From NCBI RefSeq assembly GCF_000621965.1, contig NZ_KK211376.1, forward strand, positions 239,051 to 303,050: a stretch of DNA of 64,000 bases. The letters are read 5' to 3'. The notes under the pieces are model-generated. The model made no database searches, was not told the DNA's origin, and saw only the letters and a program-made list of their open reading frames with translations. Made by a program: the position numbers and the translations under genes. Each line of letters opens with the position of its first letter. Positions within the stretch are counted from its first letter, which is position 1. The stretch is from Methanobrevibacter wolinii SH (lineage in GTDB: Archaea > Methanobacteriota > Methanobacteria > Methanobacteriales > Methanobacteriaceae). Of the stretch, positions 57,758 to 64,000 are shown one piece after another.

Positions 57758-57985
57758 ATGGATTATGAAATGAGAATTCCAAATGGTATTGGAGAAGAGA
57801 TGCTTTCTGAAGCATATGAAAAATTTGATATTGAGTTAAAACAGACAGAGTATGGTCCAAAATTAATTGGATCTATGGAAGAATTAGAAAAAGTTCAAGA
57901 ATTCTTTAAAAAATCAATTGAAAAAAGACTTAAAGAATTAGAAAACCCTAGAGAAGTATATAATAAAAAACACAATATAAAATAA
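57758..57985 (+). CDS. small conserved protein
   Basis: This 75-residue protein begins MDYEMRIPNGIGEEMLSEAY and ends in a charged helix (about 45-70). It is soluble, without motifs, and I know no function. The strong GGGTGAT before its ATG, 54 bases after tyrS, and neighbour-like codon use make it a real gene. Products of this kind next to tyrS are probably methanogen-specific. Confidence 0.65.
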   Translation: MDYEMRIPNGIGEEMLSEAYEKFDIELKQTEYGPKLIGSMEELEKVQEFFKKSIEKRLKELENPREVYNKKHNIK

Positions 57986-58019
57986 ATTAAAAATTTATAT
58001 TTAATTTTAATATAAATTA

Positions 58020-58595
58020 TTAATTTTTATCAAAGACAGAATCAACAACTCTTTTTATATCAGATGAAACTTCTTCTAAATTATTATTAGCATTAATTAT
58101 TTTGAAATTTGATGAATTCCTTGCAAGTGTTAAATATTTTTCTTTAACAGAAGATAAAAACTCTTCATTTTCAAATTCATCAGTTTCTTTGCTTCTACTA
58201 ACAGCTGTTTTCAAATCCATGTCTAATAAAAGTACTAAATCTGGTTGTTTAGCATACCTATTAATTTCTTTAATCCAATCATAAGGTTCTTGATAAACTA
58301 GACTTGAATAAAAAGATCTATCACTAATTATAACTTTATTTTTACATTCTAAATCATTAATTTTTTTCATTAGAATCATCCTATCAGCAGCAAAAAGTAA
58401 TCCAAAAGTTTTTTGCATTAAATCAGATCTTGCATCTGGATTTTGTAATAATCTTCTTATTAATCTGCCTATATCACTATCTGTTGGTTCTACAAAAAGT
58501 TCAACATCATAACCTTTTGAGATTAAATAATCTTTTAATAATTTAGACTGTGTAGATTTACCAGAGCCATCAATTCCTTCAAAAACAATATACAT
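58020..58595 (-). CDS. tmk: thymidylate kinase
   Basis: Tmk phosphorylates dTMP to dTDP. The 191-residue protein has the P-loop FEGIDGSGKSTQSK (about 5-18), the DRSFYSSLVYQ motif (about 91-101, dTMP-binding DRxxxSS) and DMDLKTAVSRSKETD (lid region). I use the ATG at 58595; the GTG at 58604 belongs to the GTGAT ribosome binding site. It is convergent with the small gene after tyrS, 34 bases apart. Confidence 0.93.
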   Translation of the reverse strand: MYIVFEGIDGSGKSTQSKLLKDYLISKGYDVELFVEPTDSDIGRLIRRLLQNPDARSDLMQKTFGLLFAADRMILMKKINDLECKNKVIISDRSFYSSLVYQEPYDWIKEINRYAKQPDLVLLLDMDLKTAVSRSKETDEFENEEFLSSVKEKYLTLARNSSNFKIINANNNLEEVSSDIKRVVDSVFDKN

Positions 58596-58760
58596 TTTAA
58601 TCACGATTTTTTAAATAAGTAAATGTTAAAAATTAATTAAAATTTTTAATAAAAGGTTAATTGTACATAATTTAAAATAAATTAAAATCAATATTTAATT
58701 ATTATACATATTATATAATTTCTAATAAATTATTTTTATCATATTTAATGGAGAAACATT

Positions 58761-61361
58761 ATGAAACTTAAAGAATTATTAGCACCTGCAGGATCAATGG
58801 AAGTATTTATAGTAGCTATAAATACTGGAGCAAATGCAGTATATTTATCAGGACACCGTTATGGGGCAAGAGCTTTTGCACATAATTTTACTTCAGAAGA
58901 ACTTGAAAAAGCAGTAGAATATGCTCATTTAAATGGTGCAACCGTACATGTTACAGTAAATACTCTTATAAATAATTTTGAAATAATTTCAGTATTAAAA
59001 TATTTACATTATTTATATCGTATTGGTGTTGATGCTGTAATTGTACAAGATTTAGGAGTAGTTAACTTAGCACATAAATTTATTCCAAATCTTGAAATTC
59101 ATTCTTCAACACAAATGACACTTAGAGATTATGAAAGTATAAAATGGGCATCAAAACAAGGTATGTCACGTGTAATATTACCTCGTGAAATGAGTGTAAA
59201 AGAAATTTCAAGAATTTCAAAAAGATTAAAAGAAGATAAAATAAAAATGGACCTAGAAGTATTTGGTCATGGTTCATTATGTTATTGTTTAAGTGGTAAA
59301 TGTTATATTTCTTCTTTTAACAATGGAAGAAGTGCAAATAGAGGAGCATGTTCCCAACCTTGTCGTAATAAATATAGATTAAGATACAATAACCATACAA
59401 TAAGTAATGGATGTTTAATCTCAACCCATGACCTTGCTACCTATAATGATCTTAAAAGTATTTCAGATGCAGGAGTTTGTTCTTTAAAAATTGAAGGTCG
59501 TCTTAAAAATGCAGATTATGTAGGAACTATTGTACATTCTTATAGAACAATGTTAGATATCCTAGAAAAAAGAGAAAAAATGGAAAAAGAAGGAGATAAA
59601 TCACCAATAATAATTAATGGGAAACCTGAAAATGAAATTATTGATGAATTAAAATATGATCTTGATCTTGCATTTAATAGATATTATACAAATGGTTATA
59701 TCTTAAATGATGCACCAGGAGATGTTATGGGAAGAGAAAGTTCATATCATCAAGGAATTTATGTTGGAGTAATAAGTGATATTGATGGAGAATTAATTAC
59801 TATTGATACAAGTAAAAAACAACATCCAATTAAACTTCAAAATGGTGATGGAATTGGATTTAAATATCATAATAAAATTAAAGGAATATACATAGATAAT
59901 ATCATAAAACAAACTGATAAAGAAATCCAACTTAATACTACAAGAGACATAAGAGTTGGAAGTGAAGTTTATCTAAGTTATTCAAAAGAAGCACATGATA
60001 AACTTAAAAAATATACTAAAGAACAAGTAAAACCAAGTTATCCAATATCATTAGATTTAAAAATTAATAAAGATAATTTATTAGAAGCTCATGTAGAATT
60101 TAAAGTTCAAGAGGATAATATTGAATTTAATTATACATCTACTGAAAAATTTGAAAAAGCAATCAAAAAACCAATAAGTAGTGAAAAAATAATTAAACAA
60201 ATGTCAAAAACAGGAAATACTCCATTTTACATTGAAAATATTAATATTGAAGAAATTAAAGATGATTTATTTATTCCAATGGGTAAACTTAATGAAATTC
60301 GAAGAGAAATATTAAACAAAGCAACAGAATTAATGCTTGATTATTATATCCCAAATGAAAAAGAAGTTAAAACCATTAAGAAAGAAATTAAAAAATATGG
60401 TAAAAATTATAAAGAACGTGGAAAATTTATTGAAGCTACAGAATCTAACTTTGATACAAATTATGAAAAATATATTGGATTAAGTGTTTATGTAGATAAT
60501 CTTGATTTGTTAAAAGAAGTATGTAAACATCCAATATTAAGAGTATACTACGATCCATCATTTAATTTTAAAGATTCTAAAGATTATTTCAACAATATTA
60601 ATAAGGAACTCAGTAAAGCATATGAAATAGCTAATGGTGTAGAGCTTGTATGGGTTTTATCATCATTTATATCAGAAAAAGATATTGCTAAGTCAAATGA
60701 TGTAATTAATAGTCTTAAGAAAAAAGGAATAAATATTTCAGTTATGACTGATTCACCAGGAATAAGTAATATATTTGATTGTCCAGTTTATGGACACCAT
60801 AATCTAAATATTTGGAATAGTTATAGTGTAGAAACATTATATGAAAGTGGATTTACAGGACTTACAATATCTAATGAATTATCCAAAGATGAAATTAAAG
60901 CATTAACTGTAAGAAATGATAAAAATATACCATTAGAATTACTTGTACATGGAAATCTTGAATTAATGACAAGTAAAGATGATTTTACTAAATTAAATGG
61001 AGATAAAGAACTTAAATTAAAAAATAATAAAGATTATGTAACTTTAGAAGATAAAAAAAGAAAACTTAAAATCAAAATTAGATTTGATTATAATAATTTC
61101 ACTCACTTCTTCAATCAAAACTGTTTATGTTTAATAGATGAAATAGATACTCTTAAAAGTATTGGACTTGATACCATTGCCCTTGATTGTAGATTTTCAA
61201 GTGAAAAATATGTTTCAAAAATAATATCTTTATATATACAAGCAATAAACAAAGAAGCAGAAGGAGAAACACTTAAAGAAACCATTTCATCAATATCTCA
61301 ATCACCATTAGACAATGGTAATTTTATTGATGGTAGAAGATTAGAAGATAAAAATTATTAA
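58761..61361 (+). CDS. U32-family protein, large form (866 aa)
   Basis: The protein belongs to the U32 peptidase family; several members are now known as iron-sulfur hydroxylases of RNA or quinones (RlhA, TrhP, UbiU). The N-terminal half (about 1-350) has ELLAPAGSMEVF, HSSTQM, the signature EVFGHGSLCYCLSGKCYISS (about 170-189) and RSANRGACSQPCRNKY; the cysteines fit a [4Fe-4S] site. KIEGRLKNADYVG follows. The second half resembles a DUF3656-type extension with another barrel-like part. GGAG lies before the ATG. A paralogue begins at 62007. The specific activity is unknown. Confidence 0.8.
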   Translation: MKLKELLAPAGSMEVFIVAINTGANAVYLSGHRYGARAFAHNFTSEELEKAVEYAHLNGATVHVTVNTLINNFEIISVLKYLHYLYRIGVDAVIVQDLGVVNLAHKFIPNLEIHSSTQMTLRDYESIKWASKQGMSRVILPREMSVKEISRISKRLKEDKIKMDLEVFGHGSLCYCLSGKCYISSFNNGRSANRGACSQPCRNKYRLRYNNHTISNGCLISTHDLATYNDLKSISDAGVCSLKIEGRLKNADYVGTIVHSYRTMLDILEKREKMEKEGDKSPIIINGKPENEIIDELKYDLDLAFNRYYTNGYILNDAPGDVMGRESSYHQGIYVGVISDIDGELITIDTSKKQHPIKLQNGDGIGFKYHNKIKGIYIDNIIKQTDKEIQLNTTRDIRVGSEVYLSYSKEAHDKLKKYTKEQVKPSYPISLDLKINKDNLLEAHVEFKVQEDNIEFNYTSTEKFEKAIKKPISSEKIIKQMSKTGNTPFYIENINIEEIKDDLFIPMGKLNEIRREILNKATELMLDYYIPNEKEVKTIKKEIKKYGKNYKERGKFIEATESNFDTNYEKYIGLSVYVDNLDLLKEVCKHPILRVYYDPSFNFKDSKDYFNNINKELSKAYEIANGVELVWVLSSFISEKDIAKSNDVINSLKKKGINISVMTDSPGISNIFDCPVYGHHNLNIWNSYSVETLYESGFTGLTISNELSKDEIKALTVRNDKNIPLELLVHGNLELMTSKDDFTKLNGDKELKLKNNKDYVTLEDKKRKLKIKIRFDYNNFTHFFNQNCLCLIDEIDTLKSIGLDTIALDCRFSSEKYVSKIISLYIQAINKEAEGETLKETISSISQSPLDNGNFIDGRRLEDKNY

Positions 61362-61476
61362 TATAATTTATTAAACTAAAAAATTAAAAAAATTAAGTTA
61401 AATAAAATTAGTCTTAAATAATTCAATAAATATAAATAAGTCTTAGATTATAATAGAATTAAAGAGGTGAATAACC

Positions 61477-61728
61477 ATGGTAGATTTAGATAAAGAAACT
61501 GAAGAAAAAGTCTTAGCAATTGTTAAACCATACCACAAAGAAAAAGATTATATTTTAAATTATCTTATTACAGATGATAATGTAATTAACATATTTTCTT
61601 CTATAAACATTGGTAAAGCAATAACTACAGAAGATTTAACAAAAATAGCAGATATTTTAAACGGTGAATTCATTGGTTTTAAAATAGTAAACCAAGAATA
61701 TAGATTTGCTTTTAAATTACCTGAATAA
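61477..61728 (+). CDS. small hypothetical protein between U32 genes
   Basis: This 83-residue soluble protein begins MVDLDKETEEKVLAIVKPYH and has a mixed alpha/beta pattern. It is not a family I recognise. GAGGTGA lies before the ATG. It is positioned between two large U32 proteins on the same strand, so it may be co-transcribed with the first, but no shared function is known. Confidence 0.6.
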   Translation: MVDLDKETEEKVLAIVKPYHKEKDYILNYLITDDNVINIFSSINIGKAITTEDLTKIADILNGEFIGFKIVNQEYRFAFKLPE

Positions 61729-61777
61729 ATTGAAGAATATAATTTTTCAATTAGATAAAAATTTAAATTTAATATTA

Positions 61778-61785
61778 TTTTTTTT
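61778..61785 (+). terminator. oligo-T terminator downstream of the 83-aa gene
   Basis: Eight Ts at 61778-61785 and seven at 61813-61819 follow the stop at 61728 after about 50 bases, consistent with archaeal termination. Confidence 0.45.
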
Positions 61786-61832
61786 AATTTAACTTATTTT
61801 TTAGTAATTTTATTTTTTTAAATAAAATCAAC

Positions 61833-61917
61833 TATGTTGAAACTCTTTATTTTTAATATAAAATTTATTTCTAATTTAAAAATAAATAAACTTTAGAAAA
61901 TAAAATATCAACAGAAC
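61833..61917 (+). repeat. dispersed AT-rich element, copy 6 (short)
   Basis: The left end is ATGTTGAAACTC and the right end ATATCAACAGAAC, an imperfect inverted pair about 80 bases apart that matches the ends of the better-preserved copies. The interior is diverged. Confidence 0.5.
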
Positions 61918-62006
61918 ATATTTTAATAAATTAATTTCTTTACAATTATTAAAATTTAATATTTAAAAATTATAAAATAATGAATATAATATTTTAGAGG
62001 ATAAAA

Positions 62007-64000
62007 ATGAAACTACCAGAATTACTCGCCCCTGTTGGAAATATGAATCATTTAAAACTTGCAGTATACAATGGTGCAAGTTCTATTTATTTAAGTGGAA
62101 AAGAATTTGGTGCAAGAAAGTATGCTGAAAATTTTAATATAGATGAAATTGAAAAAGCAGTTAAATTCGCACATTTATATAATGTAAAAGTTTATGTTAC
62201 TGTTAATATTTTAATAAAAGAATCAGAAATTAAGGAAGTAATTAATTATCTAATAGATTTATATAATATTGGAGTAGATGCAGTTTTAGTTCAAGATATT
62301 GGACTTATTAAAATAATTCATGAAATCCTCCCTAATTTTCCAATCCATGCATCAACACAATTAAATATACATAATATTGAAGGTGTTGATTGGGCTAAAT
62401 CTCAAGGTATTAAAAGAATAGTACTACCTCGTGAGTTAAGAATTGATGAAGTTAAAGAAATAACAGAATATGCACATAAAAATAATATAGAAACTGAAAT
62501 TTTCGTTCATGGAGCATTATGTTACTCCTATTCTGGGCATTGTCTTTTATCATCATACATTGGAGGAAGAAGTGGTAATAGAGGAACATGTGCACAACCA
62601 TGTAGACAAAAATATACAGTTTCCTGTGAAAATGGTGAAAATTTAGATGAAAATTTTCTAATAGAATTAAGTAAAAATTACCCATTATCACCTAAAGATC
62701 TTTCATTATATAAAGATTTAGACAAAATCCTATTTGTAGATTCATTAAAAATAGAAGGAAGAATGAGAAATGAGGATTATGTTTCTACTGTAGTTCATGC
62801 TTATAGACAAGGATTAAATAAACTTAAACATAATAAAAGAAGAAAAGATAATGAAGAATTAAGTCTTGTATTTAATCGCCAATTTACAAGAGGCCATTTA
62901 TTTGATAACCCTAATAAAATTATAAATTATAAAAAACCATCAAATAATGGATTATATATTGGAAATGTTAAAGAATTTAATGGTAAAAACATAATTAAAA
63001 TAAATCAATCAAGTCATATTATTCCAGATAAAGGAGATATAATATTAATAGAAGGTAAATCCCTTGAAAATAATTCTAAAGCAAGCTATGGATTTGAATT
63101 ATCAGTAGATTCAGAAGTCCAAGAGGACACTTTAATTCTTAAAACAATAAGAGAAAACAAAAATATTGATATTAAAATAGATAATGAATCTAAAGTATAT
63201 ATTACTAAAAGAAATAAAATAAGCAACAAAACCAAACAAGCATTAACTGGAAAAAATAAGAGTTATAAAAAATCTATCTTAAATCTTGATTTCAAAATTA
63301 ATAAAAATAATTATCCAATAATAAAATCTAGATTAAAACTTGGAAATGGTAAAATAATTAAGTACAAATATAAAGCAGAAAATAAATGGGAAGAAGCAAA
63401 AAATAAACCAATATCCTCTAAACAAATAGAAAACAATTTAAGAAAAATAGATCATTTACCATTTTACATAGGAAATATTAACATCAATTATCTAGAAAAT
63501 TTATTTACACCAATAAGTAATCTTAATAAACTTAGAAGAGATTTCTACAATAATTTAGTAAAAGAAATTGAAGAATCATATTTACCTAAAAATATTGATA
63601 AAATTAAAGAAAATTCTAAAAAATTTAAGGATAATTATTATAAAGAAAAATTCAACAAAAAAATACCAAATAAAGACTATAAACTTTCAGTATATTTAAA
63701 TAGCTTAGAACAACTTAAAGAACTTAATAATAAAAAATCAATAAACAGAATATATCTTGAAATTCCTGAAAAAAATATGAATTTTTTATTTAAAAATCAT
63801 AAAGAAAAATTCAATATAAATTATTGTGTTAACTTCTTAAAAGAAGCATATTCTATTAGCAAAAATCAAAATTATGAATTAATATGGAAATGGCCAGAAA
63901 TAGCTACAAAAGACACATTAAATGGTCTTTTTAAAACTTATGGAATTCTTTCAAAATTAGGAGTTAATTTAGATATAATGACTAGTATTTTAGGTATAGA
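62007..64000 (+). CDS. second U32-family protein, 3' truncated by the window
   Basis: The open frame runs to the end of the window (664 codons) with no stop, so it is a partial CDS. It is a paralogue of the gene at 58761: MKLPELLAPVGNMNH, HASTQLN, the signature EIFVHGALCYSYSGHCLLSS and RSGNRGTCAQPCRQKY, then SLKIEGRMRNEDYV. The shared cysteines fit a [4Fe-4S] site as in RlhA/TrhP-type U32 enzymes. Similarity continues to the last bases (LDIMTS against NISVMTDS in the paralogue). GAGGAT precedes the ATG. Confidence 0.78.
   Translation, partial: MKLPELLAPVGNMNHLKLAVYNGASSIYLSGKEFGARKYAENFNIDEIEKAVKFAHLYNVKVYVTVNILIKESEIKEVINYLIDLYNIGVDAVLVQDIGLIKIIHEILPNFPIHASTQLNIHNIEGVDWAKSQGIKRIVLPRELRIDEVKEITEYAHKNNIETEIFVHGALCYSYSGHCLLSSYIGGRSGNRGTCAQPCRQKYTVSCENGENLDENFLIELSKNYPLSPKDLSLYKDLDKILFVDSLKIEGRMRNEDYVSTVVHAYRQGLNKLKHNKRRKDNEELSLVFNRQFTRGHLFDNPNKIINYKKPSNNGLYIGNVKEFNGKNIIKINQSSHIIPDKGDIILIEGKSLENNSKASYGFELSVDSEVQEDTLILKTIRENKNIDIKIDNESKVYITKRNKISNKTKQALTGKNKSYKKSILNLDFKINKNNYPIIKSRLKLGNGKIIKYKYKAENKWEEAKNKPISSKQIENNLRKIDHLPFYIGNININYLENLFTPISNLNKLRRDFYNNLVKEIEESYLPKNIDKIKENSKKFKDNYYKEKFNKKIPNKDYKLSVYLNSLEQLKELNNKKSINRIYLEIPEKNMNFLFKNHKEKFNINYCVNFLKEAYSISKNQNYELIWKWPEIATKDTLNGLFKTYGILSKLGVNLDIMTSILGI

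Noticed and set aside
62452-62691. Minus-strand open frame at the right edge
   Set aside because: It is antisense to the second U32 gene, whose conserved cysteine motif lies in the same bases.
1-64000. tRNA or rRNA genes
   Set aside because: Such genes would stand out as G/C-rich islands in this A/T-rich DNA. None of the intergenic stretches shows one, nor the GTTCAAATC-type T-arm.

Overview
The window is a chromosomal segment of a very AT-rich methanogenic archaeon, most likely of the order Methanobacteriales (Methanosphaera or Methanobrevibacter type; I cannot separate the two from the sequence alone). The evidence is a set of methanogenesis marker proteins (Mmp2, 3, 5, 6, 15, 17), archaeal information-processing genes (MCM, aIF2 beta, Nmd3, Nob1, NucS, archaeal-type GlyRS and TyrRS, archaeal Trm5), the thiol:fumarate reductase subunit TfrB, PurP, FilR1-type regulators and archaeal SepF. 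Ribosome binding sites are mostly of the form GGTGAT or GGAGTGAT, three to six bases before the start. Coding density is moderate: long intergenic stretches are almost pure A/T. I see no tRNA, rRNA, CRISPR array, transposase or prophage.

Layout. 1-2 kb: the end of trm5 and mtnA. 2-10.2 kb (minus strand): a methanogenesis-marker island, DUF2117-mmp2, then mmp3-mmp6-mmp5-mmp15-mmp17, then nifB. Mmp3 and Mmp17 belong to the ATP-driven complex that activates methyl-coenzyme M reductase, and that complex carries nitrogenase-like [8Fe-9S-C] clusters, so nifB next to them is suggestive. 10-14.7 kb: nob1, moaB, a PRC-barrel gene with pyrE, and a sodium:solute symporter with a 38-residue accessory membrane peptide. 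15-21 kb: aryl-CoA ligase plus an ACT protein, and the indolepyruvate oxidoreductase iorAB; together they fit uptake of aryl acids for aromatic amino acid synthesis. 21-26 kb: tfrB, a trmJ-type methyltransferase that appears to start at an ATC codon, dcd and glyS. 26-32.8 kb: two FilR1 regulators, tatD, DUF1611-sepF, a ZPR1 protein and a histone-fold protein with a coiled-coil tail. 33-38 kb: sugE, nadC, rnz, mscS and nadA. 38-52.3 kb: a MetX-like hydrolase, nucS, several unknowns, a nitrilase, a HEAT-repeat protein, lhr, a flavodoxin, small membrane proteins, purP, a phosphodiesterase and rlmE. 52.7-64 kb: mcm, aIF2 beta, nmd3, tyrS, tmk and two large U32-family proteins, the second running off the window.

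Two features are not explained by genes. The first is a dispersed family of roughly 100-bp AT-rich elements with TTTGTTGAAA / TTTCAACA ends, found in both orientations; one copy is flanked by a 10-bp direct repeat, which resembles a MITE. The second is a recurring pattern of two-copy tandem duplications (38-92 bp) confined to intergenic DNA.
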